Origin: Rossellomorea sp. AcN35-11
GTDB taxonomy: Bacteria > Bacillota > Bacilli > Bacillales > Bacillaceae_B
Assembly (NCBI GenBank): GCA_030388825.1
Contig: CP128835.1
Location: 768,501-832,500, forward strand
Reading direction: 5' to 3'
DNA length: 64,000 nt
Every line of letters starts with the position of its first letter. Position 1 is the first letter of the stretch. Below the pieces are notes generated by a model. The model was not told the DNA's origin. It worked only from the letters and a program-made list of their open reading frames with translations, and ran no database searches. The translations under genes were made by a program, and so were the position numbers. Of this stretch, positions 1 through 9,582 are shown piece by piece.

Positions 1-10
1 ATGAAAAAGG

Positions 11-361
11 TTAAAACTGGATCAGACCCACACTGATTTGCAGGGCGTCATCGACTTTCTCCATCATTTCATCATCCAGGTGTGTAATCTTATCTGTCAG
101 ACGTTGTTTATCGATCGTTCGAATCTGTTCAAGCAAGATAACGGAATCACGTTCAAAGCCATAACGTTTTGCATCAATTTCAACATGAGTAGGCAGTTTC
201 GCTTTTTGAATTTGAGCGGTAATGGCAGCTACAATAATTGTGGGACTGAACCTGTTCCCTATATCATTTTGAATCACAAGTACCGGCCGAACCCCGCCTT
301 GTTCTGATCCTACAACAGGAGAAAGGTCTGCAAAATATACGTCACCACGCTTTACAATCAA
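11..361 (-). CDS. ndoA: MazF/PemK-family endoribonuclease toxin EndoA
   Basis: This 116-residue protein has the PemK/MazF fold signature from its first residues ([20 protein letters not shown]) followed by [11 protein letters not shown], the usual N-terminus of Bacillus EndoA, and the length matches that family. EndoA is known to cut single-stranded RNA at UACAU-type sites and is restrained by its antitoxin. The gene lies 4 bases after the antitoxin gene and downstream of alr, the order known in B. subtilis, where rsbR-type stress genes follow; those would lie beyond the left edge. The ATG at 361 gives the family-standard N-terminus. Identity is very likely; cleavage specificity is inferred from the family. 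Confidence 0.96.
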   Translation of the reverse strand: MIVKRGDVYFADLSPVVGSEQGGVRPVLVIQNDIGNRFSPTIIVAAITAQIQKAKLPTHVEIDAKRYGFERDSVILLEQIRTIDKQRLTDKITHLDDEMMEKVDDALQISVGLIQF

Positions 362-365
362 AGGA

Positions 366-647
366 TTAACCCCCGCTTACTAAGCGTTCGACTGTATGTT
401 CTGCCTCATATTCTGCTTGGATCGCTTCTGAAGCGATCGCGAGATTAATCTTAGCCATTTCCATATAGCCGCGTCTCATAGATTCACGTAATTGTCGCTT
501 CTTACGCTCTCTTAAATACATTTTGGTTGCACGATAAATAAACTCATTGCGATTCACATTTTCCTGATCTGCAAAGCCGTCTAATTCTGTAACAAGCTGT
601 TGCGGTAGACGAATTAAGATTTCTGTTGTTGCGCTGGATTCAGACAC
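366..647 (-). CDS. ndoAI: EndoAI antitoxin (ribbon-helix-helix)
   Basis: This 93-residue protein begins with a ribbon-helix-helix type segment ([17 protein letters not shown]) and continues with a basic helix ([18 protein letters not shown]) and an acidic C-terminal tail, which in this family wraps and blocks the toxin. A good AGGTG ribosome binding site lies just upstream at about 653-657. It is the first gene of a two-gene toxin-antitoxin unit, with the toxin starting 4 bases after its stop codon, as expected for translational coupling. The conserved position after alr makes this the housekeeping Bacillus pair, not an acquired addiction module. Confidence 0.95.
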   Translation of the reverse strand: MSESSATTEILIRLPQQLVTELDGFADQENVNRNEFIYRATKMYLRERKKRQLRESMRRGYMEMAKINLAIASEAIQAEYEAEHTVERLVSGG

Positions 648-772
648 AAACTACACCTCCACCAATCACTACATACCGTTTCGTTCATTAACATATTTAT
701 CATACCATCAATTAATGGGAATGAAAAGTTAATTTATCAATCTCTTCTATTATCCGCCATTTAAAATACGAA

Positions 773-1987
773 TTATTCATCGAACCCGCCGTTATTTTCC
801 TGTTCATTCAGAACCGCTGCAGATAAGAGTTTATTCGACACTTCCGTCGGTTCCCCGTTGCGTATATAAATACGGGGCACTCTCGTGGAGATGATACAAG
901 GGATCTCATAGTTAATGGTATCAAGCTTTCCAGCGATTTCATCCATTGTAATCCCTTCTTCCCCCTGGTTACCGATTAATGTCACCCGGGTACCGATCTC
1001 ACCGGATTCGGATAAGCGGATCATGCATTGATCCATGCATATCCTTCCAACAATTGGAACTCTCTTCCCGTCCACCAACACATCCTGCCCCTGTAACTTC
1101 CTCAGCCATCCATCAGCATATCCGATGGGAATCGTCCCGATGAATTCAGGCCCCGCAGTTTCATAAGTGGCTCCATAACTGACCTTCTCTCCGGCCTGAA
1201 GCTCCTTGATATGGATGAGTCTGGAATGAAGCGAAAAGACCTCCTTCAACGGAAAGGGCAGGCTGGGCTTCATTTCGATGGACGGTGTAAGTCCGTACAT
1301 AGCGATCCCCACCCTGACAGTATTAAAGAGGGTGCTTGTTTTCCTTAAAGTTGCAGCACTATTGGAAGAATGAATATAAGAAGGCATGGACTCCAGTTGT
1401 TCAAGCATTCGTTCAAACCGATCCAACTGCTCGTCAAGATAATCATCATTCAGTTCATCAGCTGTGGCAAAATGAGTGAAGATCCCTTCAAGCTCAAATT
1501 GAGGATGCTCATTGATATAATCTTCAATCCCTTTTAATTCTTCCGTGGTACGGACGCCTATCCGCCCCATCCCCGTATCACATTTGATATGGAGGTTCAA
1601 CTTTTCACCTTGAACGAGTTGCCTTTCAGCTTCCACGAGCCACTCCAGACGAAAGGTCGTTAAGGAGATATCCAATTGAGCGGCGATCTGGACATCTTTC
1701 GGTCGCGTAGCACCCAATACAAGAATAGGAGCAGTGATGCCCGCTCTTCTCAAGGAAATCGCTTCATCCAGGAATGCAACCGCCAATCCATTTGCTCCTG
1801 CAGCGAGTGCCGTCAGAGAAGTTTGTACATCCCCATGTCCATAGGCATTTGCCTTCACAACAGCCAACACATGAACATCTGAAGGGACATGTTTTTTAAT
1901 ATTTGTTACATTTTCAAATAAATGATCCAAATTGATTTCAGCCCATGTATCTCGAAAAAATTGCGTCTGGGTTTCCACTTTGTTCAC
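773..1987 (-). CDS. alr: Alanine racemase
   Basis: This pyridoxal phosphate enzyme interconverts L- and D-alanine and supplies D-Ala for peptidoglycan. The PLP-lysine motif AVVKANAYGHG is at about residues 42-52, the catalytic tyrosine motif VSYGATY at about 269-275, and PIGYADGWLRKL and RICMDQCM follow, all family hallmarks. The 404 residues are slightly more than the usual 380-390 because of a C-terminal extension. The GTG at 1987 almost touches its GAGG ribosome binding site, so the GTG three codons later (1978) may be the true start. The gene sits between ydcC and ndoAI as in B. subtilis. Confidence 0.97.
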   Translation of the reverse strand: MNKVETQTQFFRDTWAEINLDHLFENVTNIKKHVPSDVHVLAVVKANAYGHGDVQTSLTALAAGANGLAVAFLDEAISLRRAGITAPILVLGATRPKDVQIAAQLDISLTTFRLEWLVEAERQLVQGEKLNLHIKCDTGMGRIGVRTTEELKGIEDYINEHPQFELEGIFTHFATADELNDDYLDEQLDRFERMLEQLESMPSYIHSSNSAATLRKTSTLFNTVRVGIAMYGLTPSIEMKPSLPFPLKEVFSLHSRLIHIKELQAGEKVSYGATYETAGPEFIGTIPIGYADGWLRKLQGQDVLVDGKRVPIVGRICMDQCMIRLSESGEIGTRVTLIGNQGEEGITMDEIAGKLDTINYEIPCIISTRVPRIYIRNGEPTEVSNKLLSAAVLNEQENNGGFDE

Positions 1988-2138
1988 TTCCTCATATCAT
2001 TACACAAAACATTGTCATTCTATTCAAGAATACCATGGATTATTCATATTATCATCGATTGTGTGAAACGGAATTTTTTAAGTGTGGAGGGCAGAGTATT
2101 CCGAGCCCATAATGATGAGATGAAAGGAGAGGTTAACC

Positions 2139-2228
2139 GTGGGTGGTCAGAAAGCAATGAGCACTTTGGGTGAAGCATTCCTTTTATTATTTCTCTGCAG
2201 TATGAATGGTTATGATCGACTTCCCTGA
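2139..2228 (+). CDS. Candidate 29-residue small ORF
   Basis: An AAAGGAGAGG ribosome binding site lies 6 bases before a GTG codon that opens a 29-codon frame on the strand opposite alr and ydcC. The peptide has a short hydrophobic core (EAFLLLFLCSM). The 306-base gap between alr and ydcC otherwise holds only the ydcC terminator. I recognise no family. The quality of the ribosome binding site is the only positive evidence, and no clear promoter was found, so this may be chance. Confidence 0.25.
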   Translation: MGGQKAMSTLGEAFLLLFLCSMNGYDRLP

Positions 2229-2249
2229 CGATTTCTCACAGATGCAGGT

Positions 2250-2283
2250 AAGGAAAAGGGGCGAACCTTTTCGGCTCGCCCCC
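2250..2283 (-). terminator. Intrinsic terminator of ydcC
   Basis: On the minus strand a GC-rich hairpin (GGGGCGAGCC, loop, GGTTCGCCCC) is followed by TTTTCCTT, about 10 bases after the ydcC stop codon. It separates ydcC from alr. Confidence 0.8.
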
Positions 2284-2293
2284 ATCAGATCGG

Positions 2294-3307
2294 TTATTTT
2301 ACCATTGAACCCTGTACGGATTGTGCTACCATCACCATCTCAGAAGGAGTAAGGTCATTAGAGGCAAGCATGTAGTCCACACCATTATTGGTCCATCTGA
2401 TGGATTGCTCCGTCATGGCCGCTACGGTGAACCCAAGGTCGACTAATTCCCCTTTTAGTGAGGTGGACACGGTCATGGTTGGAACCACAGTCGTCTTCTC
2501 TTGTACAATTGTGAAGGATTTTTCACCATCGTACGTTAAGATGACACGCTTTCCTGTATCCGTCGCTACTTCTTTTTCTTCTATTAACTCAGTGCCCGTG
2601 ATCTCAGACATCGGGTAAAGAACCGTAAACTCGGTGTCCTCCACCTTGGCTGTGACGGGAACCTCAAGCTGGGCACCGGTCATGTTCTTCTTCATGTCGA
2701 AATCCTTTTTATCAAAGGCAGCTTTCATGTCCATCTTGGAGAATTCTACTTTCACAAGGGAATTTTGATCCGAGTCCATCACATTGACCGATGCGGGAGT
2801 CAGATCCTTCTTGTTAAAGGCAATCTCTTGAGTAGGCAGCATCTGGCTGTTTTGATAACGCGTTTTCGTCGTGAAGACATAGTGGTTCTTCGTTTCTTTG
2901 AACTTGGCCTCTTTGTCTTCTAATACGTCTTTGACAAGGGATTCATACAAGTACGCCTGACTGCTGTTTTCCGGCCAGTTGCTTTGGAATCGGAAGCTTT
3001 TGTTCAATGCAGGTGTGAGGACGAATACTCCATCATCATTACGCAGGATCATCTGGCTCTGGTCTTTCGCAGCGTTCTTTAATGCCACCCGGTAGTAATT
3101 AGGATCATTATGCCACACTTCCACATCATATGTCTGGGGCTCATCGCCCACCTGCAGGGTCATTTTTGCATCTGCTTTATACCCCTTCATATCCTCTACT
3201 TTCGACTTGAGATCCTTGGCAACATCGTCTTTCGATTTTTCTCCGCAAGCAGCCAGCATGAGGACTGCTAACATGGCCATCACTAGTATCACTAGCTTTT
3301 TCTTCAT
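2294..3307 (-). CDS. ydcC: LolA-like sporulation lipoprotein YdcC
   Basis: This 337-residue protein has a lipoprotein signal peptide with lipobox LAAC (cysteine near residue 21). The rest resembles the LolA/LppX-type beta fold: alternating strands, an early conserved lysine-rich helix (VAKDLKSKVEDMKGYKADAKM) and no enzyme motif. In B. subtilis the gene between acpS and alr is ydcC, a mother-cell sporulation gene whose product is linked to the spore envelope; the same order here supports the name. The function as a membrane-anchored lipid or lipoprotein binder is inferred from the fold. It has its own terminator, so it is separate from alr. Confidence 0.88.
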   Translation of the reverse strand: MKKKLVILVMAMLAVLMLAACGEKSKDDVAKDLKSKVEDMKGYKADAKMTLQVGDEPQTYDVEVWHNDPNYYRVALKNAAKDQSQMILRNDDGVFVLTPALNKSFRFQSNWPENSSQAYLYESLVKDVLEDKEAKFKETKNHYVFTTKTRYQNSQMLPTQEIAFNKKDLTPASVNVMDSDQNSLVKVEFSKMDMKAAFDKKDFDMKKNMTGAQLEVPVTAKVEDTEFTVLYPMSEITGTELIEEKEVATDTGKRVILTYDGEKSFTIVQEKTTVVPTMTVSTSLKGELVDLGFTVAAMTEQSIRWTNNGVDYMLASNDLTPSEMVMVAQSVQGSMVK

Positions 3308-3531
3308 TCTTTCAACCCCTTTTGTTCAAGGATATACGTAATGTAGAGAGGGGAAGGCCAGCCGGCTAAGAATGGGCGATCCTTATGGAATGTCCCGTCC
3401 ATCAGTCCAATTGCCATTCATGAAAGAACCGCGATTGTTAAACACCTGACCTTGTCTCTCTTATTGCACTACTGAATATATGAGACAACCTAAGGGATTA
3501 TGCTAGTGAAGATGACAAGCTTTAAATAAAT

Positions 3532-3882
3532 TTACTCTTCGATGATGACCTGTGCAGCCGCAAATTCCCGGCTATGAGTAATGGACAGATGGGCATTCAC
3601 CCCATCCGGCTTTGAAAAATAAGGTTTTCCGGAAGGGTGTTTACTGATTTCGATATCCTGAAAGGAAAGCGCCGTTCCGATCCCTGTCCCCCTTGCCTTG
3701 GCATAGGCTTCTTTGGCTGCAAAGCGTCCAGCAACGAACTCAACCTTGCGCTGATCATTTAATGTATAAAAGAAATCCTCCTCCATCCCTGTCAAAATCC
3801 TTTTGATGAATTTAGGCTGCCTTTCGATCATACTGCGAATGCGTCCCATTTCAACTATATCCAACCCTATTCCTTTGATCAT
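3532..3882 (-). CDS. acpS: Holo-[acyl-carrier-protein] synthase
   Basis: AcpS transfers 4'-phosphopantetheine from CoA to a serine of acyl carrier protein, activating fatty acid synthesis in the cytoplasm. The 116-residue protein has the two signature motifs: [12 protein letters not shown] at residues 4-15 with the metal-binding Asp, and [20 protein letters not shown] at about 50-69 with the conserved Glu and Lys. HLSITHS follows near the C-terminus. Length and start match the family. It lies between the rhomboid gene and ydcC as in B. subtilis. Confidence 0.97.
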   Translation of the reverse strand: MIKGIGLDIVEMGRIRSMIERQPKFIKRILTGMEEDFFYTLNDQRKVEFVAGRFAAKEAYAKARGTGIGTALSFQDIEISKHPSGKPYFSKPDGVNAHLSITHSREFAAAQVIIEE

Positions 3883-4034
3883 ATGTGATTCCCCTTCTAC
3901 TCTTGTCCTGTCTTACATATTTATTTAATGAACAATACTCGTGATTTCAACCGTTTTCTTATACTATAGTACTAACCGGATTTTTTATAAAACCTTATGT
4001 ACGAGAAAAAACAACAGACCTAGGAGGATACACA

Positions 4035-4619
4035 ATGTTTGTCCGGACTGAAAGCTTATCACAATTTCTACGGTTCTATCCTATTATTTCCCTTATTGTT
4101 TTCATTCATATCACCTTATATATTGTCAGTGCACTCCCTATCTTCCCACAAATGTGGGTTTACGAGCAGCTTGCAGGTGTGAATCTGTTCATTAAAGAAG
4201 GCGATTGGTGGAGGCTCATCACCCCTATCTTTGTTCACTTGGGATTCGCTCATCTTCTTTTCAACTCTTTTTCCCTTGTCCTGTTCGGACCCCCTCTTGA
4301 AAAGCATCTGGGAAAAGGAAAATTTATCGGTCTTTATCTGGCAAGCGGATTATTCGCCAATATCATCACGTATCTTATCAAACCCCTGACCTATAGTCAT
4401 GTGGGAGCATCAGGCGCCATTTTTGGATTATTCGGCTTTTACATGGCCATGATTGTCTTAAAAAATCATTTCATCACAAGGGAGAGCCGTCAAATCATCT
4501 TACCGATCGTTGTCATCGGGGTGGTCATGACCTTCATGCAGTCAGGGATTAACATAACAGCCCATATCTTCGGGTTGATCGGCGGATTTGTCATCGGATG
4601 GATTTCAGGAAAGAAATAA
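4035..4619 (+). CDS. ydcA: Rhomboid family intramembrane serine protease
   Basis: This 194-residue membrane protein has about six hydrophobic segments. The catalytic serine motif GASGAIFGLFG is at about residues 124-134, the partner histidine is in NITAHIFGLIGG near residue 175, and HLGFAHLLFNSFSLVLFGPPLE matches the rhomboid HxxxN region in transmembrane segment 2. These features define a compact bacterial rhomboid that cuts substrate proteins within the membrane. An AGGAGG ribosome binding site precedes the ATG. The gene faces acpS and ydbT; the B. subtilis equivalent in this position is ydcA. The substrate is unknown. Confidence 0.93.
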   Translation: MFVRTESLSQFLRFYPIISLIVFIHITLYIVSALPIFPQMWVYEQLAGVNLFIKEGDWWRLITPIFVHLGFAHLLFNSFSLVLFGPPLEKHLGKGKFIGLYLASGLFANIITYLIKPLTYSHVGASGAIFGLFGFYMAMIVLKNHFITRESRQIILPIVVIGVVMTFMQSGINITAHIFGLIGGFVIGWISGKK

Positions 4620-4652
4620 AGTGACCCGGTACCGAATCCCGGGTCACTTTTA
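4618..4652. terminator. Bidirectional terminator between rhomboid gene and ydbT
   Basis: A near-perfect inverted repeat (AAAGTGACCCGG, 8-base loop, CCCGGGTCACTTT) flanked by A and T tracts lies between the converging rhomboid and ydbT genes and can stop transcription from both sides. Confidence 0.88.
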
Positions 4653-4656
4653 TCGT

Positions 4657-6117
4657 TTACACACTATGTGAAAACCAGGAAGCAATGGTTTCCAGGTCTT
4701 TCTTTTCAAGATCCCGAATCGGACTGGCATAACCGGTCTCTCCGGATTTGATCGTCGTCCTGAGAGTACCCAGGTCCTTTCTCGTTTGAAACCAGCTTTC
4801 ATGAGTGTCCAAAGATTGAATACGACTTTTCTTCATATGCATCGTATTTTTCAAGACACCCCTATATTGTAAAGACAATTGGCCATCAACAATCTTAAAG
4901 CCACCGGCACGGTATTGGTAGTATCCGAGAATCCCAAAAGGAATCATCATTAAACCTGCCCAAAGACCATACGGCCAGTACAGAAAGCAAATGACAGCGG
5001 TAGGGACCACCACCCATATCGCCTTCCTGAACACATACCTCCTTAAGGAACGCCCCGGAAGCCTGTTAAAATCATCGTGAATGACGTAATCCGGAAATAA
5101 GTCGCTCAATAAACCTGTAATCCGCTTCTTTTTCACAATTGGAAACAACTTTATACTGGTGCTGTCCTTCTCTAACACAGAGCCTCCTGCATTTTCAATG
5201 TGGACTGTGCAATAACCCAATAGCTGCCTGATTGGATTTTCCACCACCCGGATCCCTTGAACCCGGTTTAATGGGACCGTCACCTGCTTCTTCTCAAGAA
5301 GTCCTCTAGACATGACAATGTGATCGTCTACAATCTTTATCTTGAAATCACCGTAAATAATGAATGTCCAGGCAATTGATAACAACCAGGCAACCAGCAG
5401 ACCCAAAAAGGCCATCACGGAAACGATAAACACACCGCTTGTCACAAACACAGCCAGCTCATCATACACAGCTTCGTAAGGAATATAGTCATAAAACTGG
5501 GATAAGAAGACAAACACACCGGAAATAATGACTCCGATCCCGCCTGAAGTCGTGGCAAGAACCCAAATATCTTTCGAGCTGAGATTGAAAAAGGGAGCTT
5601 CATCTTTCAAAGTCTCCGTAGATTCTCCAGAAAGATCTTCAGCACCGTTGTGCACTTTTTTCTCCCGATAGATCATTTCCTCCAGCTCATTCGCTTCTTC
5701 TTTCAAAATAGCCGTCAATTCCGCTTCTGATTCCAAGGGATTTGAAGACCCTGCCGTTTCCACCTTCACCTTTACCAGTCCAAAAGGTCGATGCAAAATC
5801 CCTTCAGAGAAATTCAAGCTCTGAATCCGGTCAATGGGAATATACCTCTTCTTTTTCACGAACAGCCCGTACTCGATACGAAGCTCCCCATCTTCCAGAC
5901 GATAGGTAAACCGGAGCCACTTTAGGATGCCTGCTGCCAGTACAAACACAAGAACTGCGGCCATCGACAGGACAGGCAAATAATCCCAAAACTCCGTCTT
6001 TTCTCCACGGTTATTCAATACAAATAAAAAGATAAAGGGCAGGATCAAATCCTTCAACTGCTTGATAAAATTGGCTACAGCTGAAATAGGGTGGAGTCTC
6101 TTATGCTCAGACATCAT
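4657..6117 (-). CDS. ydbT: PH-domain membrane protein YdbT
   Basis: This protein of about 486 residues has three bacterial PH-like (bPH2/DUF304) repeats. Each begins with a hydrophobic hairpin and continues with a YRLEDGELRIEYGLF-type or IVDGQLSLQYRG-type strand and an RIQSL or RVQGI motif (about residues 60-140, 225-320 and 380-470). The B. subtilis homologues YdbS and YdbT are known to protect against some antimicrobial peptides; the mechanism is not settled. The chosen ATG overlaps the end of ydbS by 11 bases, so the two are translationally coupled. A longer start (6135) would lie inside ydbS and has no good ribosome binding site. Confidence 0.9.
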   Translation of the reverse strand: MMSEHKRLHPISAVANFIKQLKDLILPFIFLFVLNNRGEKTEFWDYLPVLSMAAVLVFVLAAGILKWLRFTYRLEDGELRIEYGLFVKKKRYIPIDRIQSLNFSEGILHRPFGLVKVKVETAGSSNPLESEAELTAILKEEANELEEMIYREKKVHNGAEDLSGESTETLKDEAPFFNLSSKDIWVLATTSGGIGVIISGVFVFLSQFYDYIPYEAVYDELAVFVTSGVFIVSVMAFLGLLVAWLLSIAWTFIIYGDFKIKIVDDHIVMSRGLLEKKQVTVPLNRVQGIRVVENPIRQLLGYCTVHIENAGGSVLEKDSTSIKLFPIVKKKRITGLLSDLFPDYVIHDDFNRLPGRSLRRYVFRKAIWVVVPTAVICFLYWPYGLWAGLMMIPFGILGYYQYRAGGFKIVDGQLSLQYRGVLKNTMHMKKSRIQSLDTHESWFQTRKDLGTLRTTIKSGETGYASPIRDLEKKDLETIASWFSHSV

Positions 6118-6592
6118 CTTCCGCCACCCTTGCAAGTTGTGATATGGAGTTTCTCAATTCATCTGCCTCCTCCACATCCAACGCCGGTATTTCATGAACT
6201 GTAGCAGCAGTCGAAATCGTAATGGTTGCCAACCGATACTTTTTTAAAATAGGCCCCTGCACGGTATCTACATGCTGAACCCTCACCATTGGTACCAACG
6301 TACGCTTCACGATGAAAATCCCTCTTTGAAGCTCAATCTCCTGTTCCCTCACTTCGTAACGCCATCTTTTCCATTTGATCGTTGGAATAAAGATAACAAA
6401 CAAAAATGCAAACAGGATCAATACGGCAATCGCTGCTCCAATGATCCATTGTGGCCAATCAACCATCACCGTCAGAACAATCGCTCCTGCTGCTACAGCT
6501 GCCACGATCAACGTTTCAAACACACCGTATATCTTCCACACCTTTAAAGCCTTAGGTGAAATTCGTTTTTGCGGCTCTCCGATCATTCCCAT
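6107..6592 (-). CDS. ydbS: PH-domain membrane protein YdbS
   Basis: This 161-residue protein has two transmembrane helices (about residues 25-45 and 50-72) followed by one bPH2/DUF304 domain with the pattern RYEVREQEIELQRGIF, then RVQHVDTVQGP. It is the short partner of ydbT and is encoded immediately before it with overlapping ends, which suggests a membrane complex. B. subtilis has the same pair between cshA and the rhomboid gene. No enzymatic motif is visible. Confidence 0.9.
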   Translation of the reverse strand: MGMIGEPQKRISPKALKVWKIYGVFETLIVAAVAAGAIVLTVMVDWPQWIIGAAIAVLILFAFLFVIFIPTIKWKRWRYEVREQEIELQRGIFIVKRTLVPMVRVQHVDTVQGPILKKYRLATITISTAATVHEIPALDVEEADELRNSISQLARVAEDDV

Positions 6593-6685
6593 CCCCCACT
6601 TCTCTCTTTAACTAAATCTTACAGTATATTTACGGTTTGGAACAGAGATGGTTTCACGTTAAGTTAAAAGCTTCTGGAAATATGC

Positions 6686-7648
6686 CTAATTTAAATGAAA
6701 CGAACTTTTATCCACCCATTCAACCCCACCGACCCCTTGGATGTCTTCCACCAATCGGAACAATGCGTCATCCTTCTTCTTCGCTTCTATCATACAATGG
6801 ATTTCATCCACCGATCCCTTTATCCCATGAAGAAAATCGAGAAACATCTTTGGGTCGATGAAATCGGCATGGGCTTTATAATCTCCCTGGGAACGGGGGC
6901 TAGAGATATGCATCTTCACGGGTAACGAAGACTGGGCCCACGTCCCGACAATCCTCTCCCAATCCAATTGCCAATCCCGTTCGTTATACGCAAGATGATG
7001 ATGGTAATCAAATACGAGGGGAATCCCGAGTTTTTCACATAGATACAGAGCATCCGCCGCGCTAAAAACGGAATCATCGTTTTCGAGAATGATCATTTTT
7101 TGGAGAGAAACAGGAGTCAGCCCCCAATTGTGAATGAACTGTTCAAGTGCCTTTTCCTTATCATCATATGCCCCGCCTACATGGAGAACACAACGGTGAG
7201 CGGGATCAATTCCCATCCCCTTTAACAGTGCTTCATGCATCTTAAGGGTTTTAAGCGTATTCTTCAGGACTTCCACATCACTGGAATTCAGCAGGACAAA
7301 ATGGTCGGGATGAAAATCCACACGCATAGGATGAAGCTTCACATATTCTTCGATAGCATGGAGCTCGTCCCTGAGTGGAGAGATAAAATCCCACCCCTTC
7401 AACTCCGGATGATTCGCAAGGGGGATCAACTTCGAACTGAATCGAAAAAAATGAATTTCATTCAGGACATTATGTTTTAGAAGCCTTAAGCAGTTATGAA
7501 GATTCGATTTTGCGATGCGTTCAAGCTTATGGATGGCTGCCTCTCGATCCTTGATCTGTGAGAACTGTTTGAATGTCATGGTTTGGGAAGGCGATGCATT
7601 CTGGAGGTTCATGCTCATGGCTACATAGCCAAGCTTTACGAGTGTCAT
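6686..7648 (-). CDS. uvsE: UV damage endonuclease UvsE
   Basis: UvsE nicks DNA 5' to UV photoproducts (cyclobutane dimers and 6-4 products) and starts an excision repair route independent of UvrABC. The 320-residue protein has the family start (VKLGYVAMSMNLQNASPSQT) and the TIM-barrel metal-site segments NEIHFFRFSSKLIPLANH, HVGGAYDDKEKALEQF, LENDDSVF, FDYHHH and KMHISSPR. Length matches the family. It is a single-gene unit downstream of the cshA terminator in the same direction. Confidence 0.96.
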   Translation of the reverse strand: MTLVKLGYVAMSMNLQNASPSQTMTFKQFSQIKDREAAIHKLERIAKSNLHNCLRLLKHNVLNEIHFFRFSSKLIPLANHPELKGWDFISPLRDELHAIEEYVKLHPMRVDFHPDHFVLLNSSDVEVLKNTLKTLKMHEALLKGMGIDPAHRCVLHVGGAYDDKEKALEQFIHNWGLTPVSLQKMIILENDDSVFSAADALYLCEKLGIPLVFDYHHHLAYNERDWQLDWERIVGTWAQSSLPVKMHISSPRSQGDYKAHADFIDPKMFLDFLHGIKGSVDEIHCMIEAKKKDDALFRLVEDIQGVGGVEWVDKSSFHLN

Positions 7649-7768
7649 GTGTGTAGACTCCTTTTTGGGGTTAGTATGTGCGGAATGAGGGGGATTATCT
7701 CGCTGGTTTTGAATAGAGGAAAGACTTCATTTCTCAGAAGAATGTGAATTCATTCTCCAGAACATCAC

Positions 7769-7805
7769 AAAAAAACACGACAACCCAAAGGCCATCGTGT
7801 TTTTA
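7769..7805 (-). terminator. Intrinsic terminator of cshA
   Basis: On the minus strand the stem AACACGA/TCGTGTT with a 14-base loop is followed by seven T residues, right after the cshA stop codon. Confidence 0.82.
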
Positions 7806-7815
7806 CATCCATTGA

Positions 7816-9321
7816 TCAAGAATTATATGATTTACGTTTGCCAGCAGATTGTGGTCTGCCGCCTGTACGGTTGCGATCTCCGCCACGGCTTCCGCCTCCA
7901 CGGTTACCGCCGCGTGATGAACCACCGCGACTTCCGCCTTTACCACTGCGTGGGCCGCCTTTGTATCCACCGCGATTACCGCCACGATTTCCACCTTTTG
8001 ATGGTAATGGACGCTCTTCTGTAATTTCTACAGGTGTTGTATCAGGTTCTTTCGTCAGAACACGGATCGCTGCTGCTACTGCTTGAACAGGATCGTGATC
8101 CCCAAGGAATTCTTCAGCTAACGGATAGTACTCTTTAAGATCACTTTCCTTCGCTGCTTCAACAAGCTTCTCTAAAGCAAGGCGTTGTTGGCCTTCTAAC
8201 GCTTCATTTAAGCTAGGTGGCTTAAGAGCCGTCATTTTCTTCTTCGTTGTTTGTTCAACGATCTTCAGGTAACCCATTTCTCTTGGTGTGACAAAAGTGA
8301 TGGACATCCCTTTCTTACCTGCACGACCTGTACGTCCGATACGGTGAACGTAGCTTTCAGGATCTTGAGGAATATCAAAGTTGTATACATGCGTAACGCC
8401 TGAGATGTCTAATCCACGGGCAGCTACGTCTGTTGCGATCAGGATATCGATACGTCCTTCTTTGAATTTCTTAAGGACTGTCATACGACGGGCTTGAGAA
8501 AGATCTCCGTGAATTCCTTCTGCAAGGTAACCGCGGATGCTGAGAGCTCGCGCCAATTCGTCTACTCTGCGTTTTGTACGACCGAATACAATCGCAAGTT
8601 CAGGTGACTGAACGTCGATCAGACGAGATAGAGTATCAAACTTTTCTTTTTCACTTACTTTAGTGAAGTATTGTTCGATGTTTGAAACCGTAACTTCTTT
8701 AGACTTCACTTTGATGACTTCAGGCTCTGACATGAAGCGGTTCGCAATGCGGCGGATCGGATCCGGCATCGTCGCAGAGAATAGAAGCGTCTGTCTTGTG
8801 CTTGGAACTGTTTCAAGAATGCTTTCGATGTCTTCGATGAAGCCCATGTTCAGCATTTCGTCTGCTTCGTCAAGTACAAGTGTTTCAACGTTTTCAAGAT
8901 TAAGGGTTTTACGTTTGATGTGGTCAAGCAGACGACCTGGTGTACCTACGATGATATGAGGGTTCTTTTTCATCGCTCGGATTTGACGTTGAATGTCCTG
9001 TCCTCCGTATACAGATAATACGCGGGCACGCTTGTCAGCTCCGATACGATATAACTCTTCAGATACTTGGATGGCAAGTTCACGAGTCGGTGCAATGATT
9101 AGCGCTTGAACATTTGGATTTTTCACATCGATCTTCTCGATCATCGGGATACCGAATGCTGTTGTTTTACCTGTTCCGGTTTGTGCCTGGCCGATAATAT
9201 CCTTACCTTCTAAACCTACCGGGATTGTACTTGCCTGAATTGGTGTTGCTTCTTCAAAGCCCATACGTTTAATTGATTTCAACGTAGATGCGCTTAAGTT
9301 TAAATCTGCAAACTTAGTCAA
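7816..9321 (-). CDS. cshA: DEAD-box ATP-dependent RNA helicase CshA
   Basis: CshA unwinds RNA in ribosome assembly and mRNA decay. The motifs run in the standard order: Q motif GFEEATPIQ, Walker [35 protein letters not shown], then in the second RecA domain [22 protein letters not shown] and [10 protein letters not shown]. The C-terminal 60 residues are an RGG/SRGG-rich RNA-binding tail typical of Bacillus CshA. The true start is probably the TTG at 9321: AAAGGAG lies 8 bases upstream and the protein then begins [10 protein letters not shown], like CshA of B. subtilis. An in-frame ATG further upstream (9363) lacks a ribosome binding site. Confidence 0.96.
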   Translation of the reverse strand: MTKFADLNLSASTLKSIKRMGFEEATPIQASTIPVGLEGKDIIGQAQTGTGKTTAFGIPMIEKIDVKNPNVQALIIAPTRELAIQVSEELYRIGADKRARVLSVYGGQDIQRQIRAMKKNPHIIVGTPGRLLDHIKRKTLNLENVETLVLDEADEMLNMGFIEDIESILETVPSTRQTLLFSATMPDPIRRIANRFMSEPEVIKVKSKEVTVSNIEQYFTKVSEKEKFDTLSRLIDVQSPELAIVFGRTKRRVDELARALSIRGYLAEGIHGDLSQARRMTVLKKFKEGRIDILIATDVAARGLDISGVTHVYNFDIPQDPESYVHRIGRTGRAGKKGMSITFVTPREMGYLKIVEQTTKKKMTALKPPSLNEALEGQQRLALEKLVEAAKESDLKEYYPLAEEFLGDHDPVQAVAAAIRVLTKEPDTTPVEITEERPLPSKGGNRGGNRGGYKGGPRSGKGGSRGGSSRGGNRGGGSRGGDRNRTGGRPQSAGKRKSYNS

Positions 9322-9467
9322 TGTTATATTCTCCTTTAATTTACATCTTTTATAACTAATCATAATCTGATTATATTTTTAGGTTGGAACGAAATCTTAC
9401 CCACCGAAAGACTTCGGTATCTAATCTAAAACCGTCTATATGAGATGTTTAGTTTTATGCTTGTTAC

Positions 9468-9498
9468 AAAAAAATACACTCTTCAAAATAGAAGAGCT
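9468..9498 (-). terminator. Probable terminator of the esterase gene
   Basis: On the minus strand CTCTTC, a 6-base loop and GAAGAG are followed by TGTATTTTTTT, about 85 bases after the esterase stop codon. The stem is short. The rest of the 260 bases between the esterase and cshA shows only an AT-rich cshA leader. Confidence 0.6.
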
Positions 9499-9582
9499 AG
9501 CACGTCCAACAAAATAAGAACTATGTTGTAGATATGTTACCACTTCTAGAATCGAATTTCAATCTAATGTCAAATAGTCAAT

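Noticed and set aside
7797-8086. Proline- and arginine-rich plus-strand frames opposite the end of cshA
   Set aside because: They mirror the repetitive RGG-coding tail of cshA and are codon-bias shadows.
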